Shown: piece after piece, positions 1 to 12,123 of the stretch | Layout: every line of letters begins with the position of its first letter | Position numbering within the stretch: position 1 is the stretch's first letter | Source: Glandiceps talaboti | Lineage: Eukaryota > Hemichordata > Enteropneusta > Spengelidae | Assembly: GCF_964340395.1 (NCBI RefSeq) | Contig: NC_135553.1 | Span: forward strand, 7,411,501 to 7,475,500 | Direction: 5' to 3' | DNA length: 64,000 bases | Position numbers and translations under genes: made by a program | Notes under the pieces: generated by a model | What the model was told of the DNA's origin: nothing | Databases searched by the model: none | Seen by the model: only the letters and a program-made list of their open reading frames with translations

Positions 1-3000
1 TATGAAGTAATGTTTGATAGAAATGAAAATTCGTTATCCCAAGCTTAATAAGGAAATAATTTAATGTAGTAGTTAAATGTCAGGTTTGTTCACGGCATAT
101 TTCGATATTTTGTTTGTTTGTTTGTTTGTTTGTTTGTTTGTTACGTTTACATTAAAACTGAAGTATTGGTTAAAATGTCAATGTTTGTATATAATTATTA
201 TTTAATTTTAGAGACGACTCCACAAAATATAATGACGAGAATTTCCTCAGCTTTTAAGACAAATGCCGTCAAAGGTAAATATTTAAAGTCATAAAGTAAT
301 TAGTGAATTTCATTTGAGTCATCATCAATGCAATAAGGTTATAACAAGGACATCATTATAGTAATTTATAAATAACAGAGGTAATGTAGAACGCATACGT
401 TATAATATTGAATGCAATTGTCAAGGACAGAAAGAGTAAACACGAGAATACATGATTTTTTATATATAAACAGTTTCGATCCACACTTTGCGTTGTCATA
501 GAATTAATTGCCAGAACTATTTCGGTGGGGATGGAATGCAACTTTCATTGCTGTCGTTCTTTGTAATTGTTTATTTCTGGCATTCAGTAAGGGAGTTGAC
601 ATTCACTTATGTCTGTCTTTAATGTGTTACTGTATAAGTTTACACGAAAAGTTTACTTATTCTACTCGTTCGGTATTTTCTTTCAGAACTTCTTACTTTT
701 GAAACCTCCTCGTTTACAAGTTACACGCCGTTCAAGTCAGCACAAACGACACTAGTATCAACGGGTAACACGACTGGTAAATAACTGTTACGTTTCACTA
801 TCACGTGATTAGGCGCCGAATTTAAAGTAGTTAATTTACACGTACTGTCGTAAGTCACACATACATATAAACTTAAGGTAAATGACGCATGCATGAGAGT
901 AATTTACGTAACAGACAGTCAACGAGTTCGGGAGGGTTATATGCCAATAAACGATGGGGCGTAGCCCCGAGTTTCTGCCACATAACCCTGCCGAACGAGT
1001 TGTCCATCTTACTTATACTGCGGCGTGATTGGCTCAAACACCCCTAAGAAAGAGTGAGCTATGGCTCCATATAACCAACCGAAATCAAGGTCTCTGATTG
1101 GCCAAGTCGGTCTAGCCGTAGTATAAATACATTTATGGCAAATGGCGCACGTATGAAAATGAATGACACGTGCATAAAGGTAAATGGTGTATCATAGAAA
1201 CAAGGACACACACGTAAGGTAATGATGCACGTATGAAAATAATGACACACACATATATAAGGCAAATAATGCATGTATGGAAGTAAATTATGCATGCATG
1301 AAATCATTTGCCTAATGCCTATGTGTCCATTTACATATATGCGTGTACCATTTATTTTCATACATGCATCATTTGCCATTATGTGTGTGTAAATTACTCT
1401 CATGCATGCGTCATTTACATTTATATCTGTGTCACTTATGGCAGCACGTGTAAATCAATTATTTTACATTCGACGCCTCGTAGGTAACTTCTACGTTTGT
1501 GTTTCATATCTGACGATGTTTGAAGCAGACACGTGTATATTGATTTTTTTTTTACATCTTTATGTGTTCAGGCCTAAACAAATTGCATGGTTCCGATTAC
1601 GCTCACTTTTAGAATAGGTGAGATTTTTATATTCAAAATAGTTTGTTTTTCTCACACGTGTCTCGAGTATCTAGTTCAGGTAGATATGTTTTAAGTTGTT
1701 TTCCATATGGTCTCTGTGTTATTGGTTTCTTCTCATCAAAAGAACAGCAATTACAGATTGGAAGAAGAGTTTGATTTTGTCTTTTTAAGTTGATGTCAGT
1801 TTCCGCGTCAACTATTTCTCGCGAGACTTCACAATTTTCGCGATTCTATTATTTTTTCTCGAATACGTAAAAACATGTTTATGGTCGGTAGTGAAAACAT
1901 GTATGGGGTTGGGTAAGCGGATCAAAACAATTGTTTTTAGGCCTCATCACGATCATAAAGCCATTGTTGCTGGATAAATATACTTGTACCTGTGTCTTTC
2001 ATTTCAGATGATCAAATCGGTATATCAACTGAAGACCAAAACGGATTTGAGTTTGATAAAGTAACAATATTACTAACTGTTTTTGCTGCCGTGGTCATTA
2101 TAGTACTAGCACTGTTGCTGATATTGGTATTACTGATACAATTGAAGAATAGACGTAAACGTCGATCGAATGGATATGTAAGTTTCGCTGATCATTATCT
2201 GTGGCTTTCACTGAAGAACAACCGTCAAATTGATTACCGAACATAGCTCGAGTCTGTAGTTTGTATTTTCCAGTACAGTAAAGCGAGAGAGAAGTTTAAT
2301 TTTCAAAAGTTCCCAAAGGAATGTTACGTATCCTATCCAAAGTCGAATAAGAATACAATGGTCATAAGATGAACAAAGTGGTAATAAAAAAAAAAAAAAA
2401 AATAAGTTAAATAAGTTTTATATCAACGATAATGTAATAATAACGTATGATGATATAACCATCCACAGGGCTTAGTCAATTCAATTCACTATACGATTAT
2501 CGCGAATATCTTCAAATAGGTGAGTGTAAAATGAAGAAATACCGAACAATGTACGTGATCATTGTTGAAAAAAGGTATGCACATATTCAAATGACAAACT
2601 TCATCATTCATCCATTTCGGTCATCATTATCAATTGAGTAGGTCCTTATACATATATGATACATGTATGACAATCCATGTACGTTTTGTTTGACAGGAAA
2701 ATGGTGAGCAAAACATGGACGATGCCAGTGCGTCTTCTGTGAGTATACCTTTAAATTATAATCAAAACATATATTTCCATTGCTGAGATCTCTTTCAGAT
2801 ATTGAATAACATTATTGGAATTGGATAACATTTTTAAGATTAGTTACTATCAATATCATTTTTAGCTTGACCTTTATCGCATACTGTCCATTTTTCGGTC
2901 AAGGAATTGGACATTTTCAGTCTATATTACAAACACAATGAGAATATTTCTGTATCTTATTATTTAGGTGTCATCACGTGTCAGTGAAGAACACGAAATG

Positions 3001-4268
3001 AATACTAATAACAATGATGAAACAAGCATAGACAGATTGCAAGTTCTCGATCTATTGCTCCCCTGTCATGAAATCGATTCACGAGAACACAACCCTGATG
3101 GATGGGAATTTCCACGTGTAAATTTGTATGTTAACGACAATGCAATTCTTGGACATGGTGAATTTGGTGAGGTTAGAAGGGCTAATGCGTTGAATATTGA
3201 CGGTCAGTCAGGTTCTTATACTCCCGTAGCTGTGAAAGTCCTGAAAGGTGAGGATGTCACTAGTAGGCTGTGTTATAATATGACCACATTGAATTCAAAA
3301 CTAAAATGGATTATTCCTACTTATTCTATGTTGTCCTGTTGTTGTGGCATCTATAAAACTATTACATTTGAAATCCATTTTCTTATTTTATCAAGCATTA
3401 TTTATGTTCTTTGTTATTTTTCCAGATTCTGTCACCCAGCAAGCAGACAAAGATGATTTTTTAAAGGAGTTAGCTATAATGAAGTCTTTTGGTGGAGCGA
3501 ATAAAGATAAAAATATAGTTCGTTTACTTGGCTGCTGTACGTTATCAGGTGTGTTAAAATCATGAATAGTTATGTTCCGGCATAGATGGGAATTCATGTT
3601 AACAAAGAGCAATAAATGTGGAATTACAAAGGATATATCGAAAGAACAGAAAATTGAAAAAAAAGTAAAGAGGAATGAGGCTACAAACATGATATGCAAA
3701 GTGCAATTTTTGCGTCTGTCTGTCTGTCTGTCTGTCTCTCCATGCATGTTTTGAGTTACTACGAGTTTTTGTGACACTTCGTTTGAATTGAAATGACTAT
3801 ATTTATTTTACAGACCCAGTCTATATTATTTTAGAACTATTGACGGGTGGTAGTTTACAAGGTCACCTACGATCAAGTCGATCAGTATGTACGTACATGT
3901 ATCAAAATCTACACCCAAGTAGTCGTAATTTGACATCCATGGATCTCCTACACTTTGCATGGCAAATTTCAAAGGGTATGAGATTTCTAGAGTCTGTCAA
4001 GGTAAGTCTGGGATAATGTTGCATAGTGTACAACTAGCTTAAACTAAACACAGGGATCGTTTTTGTTGAATTTCCGTTATTAAAGGTTTGTCAACTGTTT
4101 TGTGTTACACGTCCTAACCATTCGACTCCGGCTTAAACTAACAGCTAACGTCTTCGAAAAGAATCTAAAGACATATCTGTTCGCCAGAGCATTCTAAGTG
4201 TACAGCGCCTCTGAACTCTACATCGTAGTGGAAACTGGCGCTTTATAAATTCACTGATTGATTGTTTG

Positions 4269-4314
<46 letters not shown>

Positions 4315-5019
4315 ATAACAAATTGGCTGTTTGAAGAACACAGTTAAACACTAGCAAAATGTAAACATGTTCTATACTTGTTGTTTATCGTGGATTTTTC
4401 TTGGACATGCAGGTCATACATCGCGATTTGGCTACAAGAAACGTTCTACTTGATGAACATAAAATGTGCAAAATATCTGACTTTGGTCTCGCACGTGACG
4501 TCAGTGCCAGTGGTTCCATGGTTTATGTGAAAACATCACAGGTATAGTGTGCATGACTTGTTTCATCCGGGGATCTCACCTACTTGATGTATATAACATA
4601 ACATGAAGAAGTAACTTTACATTGGGATATATTACATTGTATATTTTTCAAAATTCCATATATGACAAATTATTCGAGTTGAAAAACATGAATTGTCGCA
4701 CTTAAAATTCATGATAAATTTCTTTCTACTGACAGACAGCTTTACCAATTCGATGGATGGCATTGGAATCTCTGGTAGATTCGGAATATACTACGAAATC
4801 TGATGTCTGGTCATATGGTATTGTTCTGTGGGAAATCATTACACTTGGTAAGTATCAGAGCCGCGATTTGTGGAAAACATACAGAGTTATTGGGCATCAT
4901 TTGTCAACCTGTGTTATCAAGACTTAAGATCAACAAGACTTGTAGTAAAACGTCGTTTGATCCGAAACACAGTAATTACAAATTCATGACACTGTTGTCT
5001 CGCTCCGGATATTTGCCCC

Positions 5020-5076
<57 letters not shown>

Positions 5077-5485
5077 GTTGAACCATGCACATGCGTATAT
5101 CGGTATATGTATGCTTTTCTCGCGTGACGACTTCGATAATGTAGTACATGGCATTATTTCTTTTGTATAATTCACAGCAGCTACACCGTATGGAGCACTG
5201 GCGTCATCACAGGTTTTACATAAACTTAAAAGAGGAGAAAGATTGCCGAAGCCGAAACATTGCAGCGAACAATTGTGAGTAAATTTCATGTACCACTATA
5301 TTTGTACCTAATTTAATATTTAAGAAATTGTTTTTGCTTCCCTATCTGTAACTTGGGAGAAACACAACACAACACAACACAACACAACACAACGCAGCTT
5401 ATATTTGTCTCTAACTAGTTTCTATATCTGTCTTTCTACCTGTCAGTCCGTCAGTCAGTCCGTCTGTCCGTCTGTCCGTCAGTCA

Positions 5486-5547
<62 letters not shown>

Positions 5548-6121
5548 GAGTATGATTGTCAAATCAATCCTTTCCAATTCTTTTAAACTTTCATTAGATA
5601 TGAAATAATGAGAATCTGCTGGAATGAGAAATCACACGAAAGACCGTCATTCTCTGAACTTGATGAGACAATGGGCAAAATGGCTTTAGATGTAACAAAG
5701 GTAAGATATGATATAATTGAATTATAAACTAAACTACTTCTATCTGTTTTCTGCTATCTTACAGGTTAAATTTTCCATTTTTTATGATTGCACTATTTGT
5801 CAGGCCCACCGACCTATGCAGTTGCAACTTTACTTTTGATATTTCGTTCTTTTGGAAGGTAGCTTTTCAAAATTATTTGTTTTAAAAAACGACCTTTGGG
5901 ATGTGCAAGAACGTCTTCGCCTAAATGTAATACTTGTGACATTTCTGTACAAAATACTAATTTTAGCGGAATCGACAGTTACGGTTTTAATACTCTAACT
6001 TCTAAATGACGTCGGCGGTTTTTTTCTGTACAATCTACAGGAATACCTGACAATGTGTGACTATGATCAACATACCTACGTCAACCTGGCATCACGTGAC
6101 AGAACTGATGAAAAATTGTAA
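1..6121 (+). CDS. RTK1: receptor tyrosine kinase, 3' portion (stalk, TM, kinase)
   Basis: Exons: 212-274, 687-776, 2008-2177, 2697-2738, 2968-3247, 3426-3548, 3814-4001, 4413-4541, 4736-4847, 5178-5274, 5598-5700, 6041-6121. All have GT..AG borders with matching phases and give 491 visible residues to TAA. The first two exons are a Ser/Thr-rich stalk. 2008-2177 holds one TM helix ([20 protein letters not shown]) and a basic stop-transfer (KNRRKRR). The kinase begins with the WEFPR motif, then a GHGEFGEV glycine loop, AVKVLK lysine, ELAIM helix-C Glu, [21 protein letters not shown] and DVWSYG. The kinase insert is short, as in FGFR-type RTKs. The activation loop keeps one Tyr (MVYVKT) rather than an FGFR-like YY pair. 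The tail ends in HTYVNL, a YxN-type SH2 (Grb2) site. The protein should autophosphorylate and signal at the plasma membrane. Ig exons are expected left of the window. It pairs with RTK2 exon for exon. Confidence 0.93.
832..1458. mobile_element. Foldback element in an RTK1 intron
   Basis: The left end (about 832-909) recurs as a reverse complement at about 1386-1458, giving arms of about 70 bp around 'catgcatg' and 'cacgtg' cores. Inside, 919-1005 is a second hairpin in unusually GC-rich sequence (arms caac..gttcgg / ccgaac..gttg). The paralogous RTK2 intron (40672-40832) is only 161 bp and lacks all of it, so this is an insertion. It has no coding capacity. Confidence 0.75.
1571..1943. mobile_element. 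MITE with GGCCTAAA termini, copy 1
   Basis: Begins ggcctaaacaa and ends ttgtttttaggcc, so the termini are inverted repeats. It is flanked by TCA on both sides, a likely 3-bp target-site duplication. The RTK2 intron reads straight through 'gtgttcactataaaccc' at the matching place, so it is the empty site. A second copy lies at 7508-7882. About 373 bp, non-coding; the 3-bp duplication would suit a PIF/Harbinger-type MITE. Confidence 0.8.
4130..4312 (+). mobile_element. 3' end of a CR1/L2-like LINE with an (ATTG)n tail
   Basis: 4150-4197 reads [15 protein letters not shown] then TAA, the usual C-terminus of CR1/L2-type reverse transcriptase ORFs. An untranslated end and an (ATTG)n tail to about 4312 follow. 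It sits in the intron between kinase exons 3814-4001 and 4413-4541. The matching RTK2 intron (44550-44775) lacks it. A 5'-truncated retrotransposon copy. Confidence 0.75.
5021..5546. repeat. Intronic (CTGT)n and (ACAAC)n microsatellites of RTK1
   Basis: Arrays of CTGT/TCTG at about 5021-5072 and 5480-5546, and an ACAAC run at about 5363-5396, lie in the introns flanking the 5178-5274 kinase exon. A shorter CTGT run is at 3715-3737. Open frames here (CLSVCLSV) are artefacts of the repeat. Confidence 0.9.
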
Positions 6122-6710
6122 CAAGCAATCACACAATCATTACAGTTCAACTTGATGTCATCATCCGTCGGTTTACCGTGTCTCGATCGAGTGACGTGAA
6201 TGGTGAACTCTACAACAGAGCACGGCTGATATAGTAAAAGTTGAAGGGTCAGCACCAGAGGTATAACCTGCGTTTGTACGGGATGAGGTATTGTGTGCTC
6301 CATGAAAAAGACGGTGACCTCCGGCAGTGACAGCGCCAATTAGGAAATGTGTTATTCAAAGAACACCGTTTGTAGTACTATTACAGTGGCCGTATTATAT
6401 GGATAAGGATTGATTGGGTATTCACTTTTGGATTTTAATTTATAAATCAATTTTATCATGGCTTCTGACTTGGAAAATCAAAGTGAAACACATCGACAAA
6501 GACTGTGTTTGAAACTCAATACAATGAAAAAAAACTGAAAAAAATATGTTTAAAGTTTCTGCGTACAATAACAAAGATTTTACACATTTACTAATCTTTT
6601 GTTACTTATTGAGTTACAAACAAGGACTTGGAATATGTTGTTTCACATTGAATTTTCAAATAGGAAGCCATGTAAAATTGTTTTATAAATAAAAATCCAA
6701 AATAAATAGC
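6122..6710 (+). other. RTK1 3' UTR
   Basis: Non-coding sequence after the TAA, conserved with the RTK2 3' flank (46699-47060). AATAAA signals lie at 6688-6693 and 6701-6706 and probably set the poly(A) site. Confidence 0.6.
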
Positions 6711-8504
6711 CACTCCTCATCAATATAGACAATGAGACGGGAGGGGTGGTATTTTTAGGTGTGATAAAAGTTGTCTGGCTGCAGGGCTATATTCAAAAAC
6801 ATGTTGAAACAATATGAACAATAGAATAACCCTATAATTCAATGTTCCCATTGAAAAACGTTACATGAAGTTGGTTTGCAAAGACTTCTGACTTGAACAT
6901 TTAACATTGTATGACTAACATATACAAATGTCCAAAGTCAAATTATCCCCTCCAAGAATAACGCATTTAAACGATTATATTAAGACTTTCGCTTTTCCTT
7001 GCGCTATCTACCTGAGTATATATTACAATCACAATCACATTGGCATGGCTGTAGTATATATGGCACACACACACACACACATACACACACACACACACTG
7101 TTTCGTTGCCAAGGCAATGTTATCTTTTGAAGTTCAAAACAAAAATCCATGGTCAGCAGCCAGTGAAAGTTGGTAGAATATGATAATAACATATACTCAC
7201 ATACAGAGTCCTTATGAAAAGCCCTAAAATTGAAGAGATAACTGTTTCAATATATTGACTTCATTTTTAGGTAGACATATAATATATAATCTTGATAGTT
7301 CATTTAAAAGCGTTGACTCGCTTCTAGGAAAAGAACTGTAATGTATACGTACGTTATACACATTGTACAGTATATTACTGTAGCCACACGCGCTTATAGT
7401 CAAATCATTGTCATCACTATTGCATATTTCATATTACAATGTACATGTAACAATCTTTAATGAAATTCGTTTCATGTAAATGTAGTTTCTATATTAAAAT
7501 GTTTAGTAAGGCCCGGTTCCGATTACACTCAATTTTAGAATAGATGGGGAAGGTAGATTTTTTATTTTATTTCATTTTATTATATATTTTTGTCATGTGT
7601 GAGTGTCTAGTTCAGGTTTTTCATTGTTTTCCAAATGGTCTCTATGTTGTTTAAGTCTTCCTATCGGGTGTACAGCCATTACAAATTAGAAGAATAGTTT
7701 TATATTGTCTTTTTAATTTGATGTTAGTTTCCGCATCCACTATTTTTCGTGAGACTTCACAATTTTTGCGATGTTTTATTACAAGTTTTATATTTTTTCT
7801 CGAAAACGTAAAAAAAGTTTAGGGTCGTCAGTGAAAAACTAGATAGGGTCGGGTAACCGGAACCAAAGAATTATTATTTAGGCCGACTGGTCAATGGACA
7901 ATTCACAAATATTGACAATGGGAGAAGAACATTAATTTACTTTGGTGGATGGAGGGTCTATGGTGCTCTGTTGTGATTTAAACTGATGTTTACTGATAGA
8001 TCTAGATTTTCTAAATAAATGAATACCAATTCAGTGGTGTTATTGTCTGTTGTTTTGCCTGATATGATACCATGTTTGCTTGTTGATTAACGACAGTATT
8101 TAGTGGTTTTAATGAAAAAAATAGGAAAGGAAGTGTGGAGAATTCATTTTGTACAAAGTACGATCTAGGACGTCGTTTGTGCTATGGAAGCTAATCTCTC
8201 GAAACGGGTGGCCCTACCTATATCTTTTCCAATTTTTCTCATGACCCGACGCTACCGACCAGTACATTCGGCAGAGCCTGATAGCAAACATAAACGACGT
8301 TCTGTACTATGTCTGGATCAGATTAAAAAATAACAATATCACTGATATGGTATGTATGGTGGCAACACCACAAGCCCATATCTTGCTTGGCGAAAATGAT
8401 CGTTTATCGCTGAATTTGTAAAAAAAAAATTAAAAGTTTATAGTATCCTTCTGATTGCCTAAGGCATTCACACCGTACTTAATTAAAATTTACGAATATG
8501 AATT
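6711..8504. other. Duplicated 3' flank of RTK1, no gene seen
   Basis: Parts match 47060-48565 downstream of RTK2 (for example the stretch before 7500 and around 7990-8400). It holds an (AC)n run at 7063-7098 and the MITE at 7508-7882. I see no coding exon. Confidence 0.6.
7508..7882. mobile_element. GGCC..GGCC MITE, copy 2
   Basis: Matches 1571-1943 over most of its length (ggttccgatta..., '...gagacttcacaattttgcg...', end tatttaggcc). The left terminus is shortened to ggccc. Absent from the corresponding RTK2 flank. Confidence 0.75.
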
Positions 8505-8790
8505 GAAACTTCCGAGTCCGCTGCACAACTACACATTTATAGTGTCTAACTGTCAATAAACACATAGGAAGTTACAATTCCTTCTTATCACTTCAAAATT
8601 AATGGTAGGTGTATGTCTTGTTTATTGTTTGTTTCTCTCTACAGATGTTTTAAGAACTTTATGGTGTGATTCTAAAAGCGAATTTCCAGAGTTTATTTCG
8701 ATATAAAAATTCTCACAAGCTATGATCATGTCAACATAATGTGACTATCGCCAGATTTGCAAAGGCACGTGAGAATTAATTCTTTGTCGG
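8505..8790 (+). pseudogene. Relic of a receptor-A-type exon 4 and its following intron
   Basis: The stretch containing cacaactacacattta, then cttcaaaattaatg|gtaggt, matches the 3' end of receptor A exon 4 (20700-21026) and its donor. Homology runs on into the intron (gttttaagaactt, about 8650). The frame is broken by an in-frame TAA (CAA TAA ACA) and indels. No other exons of this copy were recognised. Confidence 0.7.
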
Positions 8791-9112
8791 TTCTACCATA
8801 GACCCTATACGAACGTTCTACCGCAGACTCTTAAGAAATAGATTGGCAACGGGTATTGTTCCGAGGTGTTAATATGGGCGTTATGAGCTTGATCATCGTC
8901 TCAGGTAGGCTGCAAGGGTCTCCCTTGTTTCAAACGTACGCCGAAAGTTGCTGATTGGAACGAGTGGGAACCAGCGGTATTTGTTTTCTATAGCAACACT
9001 ATTTCTTACTTGTCTGTGCTCGATGCAAGCAATGGACTGACAAAAGTGGAGAAACAGTCGGTGATAGAGAGAAAGACAGAAAGACAGACCATGATACAGC
9101 TAGCCAGCTAGC

Positions 9113-9143
<31 letters not shown>

Positions 9144-9659
9144 ACATACATACATACAATACATACATACATACATACATACATACATACATACAGATAT
9201 ATACATACAGACAAGTAGATGGAGATATTACTAAGATATATAGACAGGTAGTGATCGAGGCAGATAGGTACTGTGAGAGGCATAAACTGGCAAATGAAAA
9301 AGAGGATAGACCCTACACGAAAGTGACGAACTAAAACTATTAATCAAAATTCACTATCACTAGTTGCCGGTAAGTTAAACTACATGTGTATGAAATGTGT
9401 TGATTGCTAAACATGACTATCGTTTTATGAATGACGGTGGTGTAGACTACCGATCTCAGACACGTGTAAAATTTTATCTTGGTCCGAGTACCGTTAAAAT
9501 GCAGCGCCTTTTTTACTTTGAAAAGAAATTTCATATTGTAGCTTGGATACCATGTTAACCATCGGGCATTTCAGAACATCATTTATACTTAACCCTGGTC
9601 ATACATTGTATGTGACATGTTAATACTACCAAGCACTGCTCCTTTATCTTAGGTTTTTT
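8791..9659. other. Intergenic; CCAG/CATA microsatellite
   Basis: A compound (CCAG)n-(CATA)n array lies at about 9102-9195. Otherwise I see nothing recognisable. Confidence 0.6.
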
Positions 9660-9970
9660 TTTAACGTCAGCTGGACACCAGAGCTCTGTCTTGTGAAGTT
9701 GTCATAGTGACAAATAACTTACTTTGTATATGTTGGTTTTACATTCCATTAATGATTGACATGACGTCTAACGTTGGCGAAGTTAGTCTAGTATTATAAG
9801 GTTTGGGTAAATGCCAATAAAACGAACAATTCTAATTGTACACGTATACAAGTGATATGACCAGAGCACAGTCTTTGTTCCCTTGACGTAATATATCGAT
9901 TATATCATGTGACAATAGTGGGTGTATGACATGTACCTCATAGTAGTCTGAGCCTGTACACATTCAGAGA
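9660..9970. repeat. Anchor repeat, copy 1
   Basis: Contains 'gggtaaatgccaataaaacg' and 'gaacaattctaattgtac', then 'cttgacgtaatatatcgat' and 'gtgggtgtatgac'. The same ordered blocks recur at about 24190-24515 and 50100-50350. Each copy lies between a plus-strand receptor and the 3' end of a minus-strand V-C2 gene, so it marks the ancestral duplication unit. No gene is evident in it. Confidence 0.75.
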
Positions 9971-12123
9971 CACTGTATGAGGGTGACTTATGCGTTATAC
10001 AGGTGAGTCTTCATATACATGTTGCCATTGTAGTAGCTTAGTTTCTGTCAACAAATATTTTGCGTGTTTACTTCTAGGTATACAATTGTCAACCAATTGC
10101 ATCTCTTAAAACCGAAACACCATTTTAGAGTTTTCTATTTACGAAAGTTAATAAACCTCAGTACACCTCATAGAGACCACAAACCTCAAACTATATCTCA
10201 AGATATCACAAGGAAGGATAGGAATATTTTAGTGCAAATGATTGTCTTATCATCATGATTATGAAGAGCATAGTGAAATGTCGTCGACAAAGGTATAATC
10301 TGCTATTGCCTTAATGTGTGTAGAAACAAGTATCTCCCTCATAGCTCAAATGTGACTGAATGGAGAATGACTTAAAAGAAATTGGGGGCAACAAATAAAT
10401 ACTACAAAGTGTCTGCGATAATGCCGGGACTGAATTTCAGTAACTGAACGTGAAGATCTAGGTCTAGGTAAAAAGGTCAATGTCTGTAAAGAAAGTTAAA
10501 CATGGCAATATAGGGTAGACACCTTAATGAGGTTTGAAAGAAATCGGATATTGCATGTCTGAGAAATGACATATTACCGACGGACGGGTGGACGGAGCAA
10601 ATCGTAATAGCACCCCCGGGGGTGTTAAAAATAGTTGATTTAAAAAAAAAATCGCTGACATCAATATGACGCTCTATATGATGATGACATGTCTTAAAGT
10701 TTTTTTTATACATTTAATCATATCGATAACGAAACCAGGTCAACTGAAGACTCTTGAAATTCCGACTTTGTCAAACATCAACTGTTGTTTGAAATATGTC
10801 TGTCTCACAACACATTAACAACAGAACAATTTCTGTAGCTCCGTTCAAAGCTCAGTACTAACTGTATTATACAAATTTCGTTAAGACCAGAAAATCTTGT
10901 TCGTTGGACGATTTTTTGTACCATGTATGTACTAAGAGTTTTCGTAGTTGTGTATTACAGTGAGATAATTTACATTACACAGTTCACCTTTAAGGTCACC
11001 TGGAAAGTCTGACATTCCTTTATTGTCAGGAGATATATAAAGGGTAAATATCAACAGTTTTATTACTACTGTGACAGTACGAGCCGCCACCTCGTAAAGT
11101 TTGTTTAGTAGTTTATTAGTTACCATATTAATTACTGTTTACTAACCCAAAGCGTGTTCTCCGGACAGCTAGTACTTTTACTTTGTAGAGCTGGGTCATT
11201 TTCGCTATTTCTGGACCAATTCGGAAGGACTACGTCACCTCCGTCACAGTTAGTTACATTGTAGCCAGTTTGGGCGGGAAATACCCAGGTTTACATGTGG
11301 TTTGTAGTTTTACGGAGAGTTGAGCATGAACCGTCGAGTAGTGCGGTGTGTTGTAAGGTCCGGTTAGTTGTAGTATGCAGACCGTAGCCGGGATGTAAGG
11401 TATGGTATTGCAAACCTGTGAACTGTAGTGCGTTGATGACGGAGAATAAAGTACGACTGATGTGTTGAATTGTAGGCGATTAATTTTTATTCGCATCCTG
11501 TGGGACGTTTGTAACCCCACGGCGAGGACGCACTCCAATATAACTCAGCAGTGGGTACTCAAGGTAAATTTGCACAGCTCTGTCTATGGCCGATGGTCTG
11601 AACGGGCTGGGGAATAGACGGGCGATTGTGACACTACAAAAACTACTCTAAAATAACATCTCTTGTCAGTATGTGCACATGAAGGGTTAAACTGTAATTC
11701 CCTTAAACTTGACTTTTTCTCAATGAAGAAGACAGAAAAAAGAAAAGAAAAGTTAATATTATTGATTATATGTTGAAGAATTTTGAAGAGTTTATTTTAT
11801 TTGTGTGAAATTGTATTACTCTCTAATACATAACTGAAGTTCCTCTCTTTAAATATGATTAGCTTTGGCAGAATAAGCCAAAGAAATGTATTTTTGTGAA
11901 ATAAAATATAATTTATTATGTTTCAAAATTGAAGAGGAACAAGCATCATTCATGGTGTAAATATTATGAAAGCACGTTGTTATAATATATATTCGTATCT
12001 TCAAAGTCGAAATGAAAGCACGGTGAGAAGTGATATGTGATGAATCAATAAATAAAATTGGAATTCGTCGTTAGGCACGCATTGACTGCAGACGTTGCGC
12101 TGTGAGCTTTATCGTAAACGATA
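9971..12123. other. Intergenic, nothing recognised
   Basis: No exon was identified. 11130-11550 is richer in G on this strand than its surroundings and could be an old LTR or non-coding exon, but I have no match for it. Confidence 0.4.

Noticed and set aside
11254-11538. Possible gene or LTR in a G-richer patch
   Set aside because: No terminal repeats, primer-binding site, homology or splice context that I could confirm; left as unexplained.
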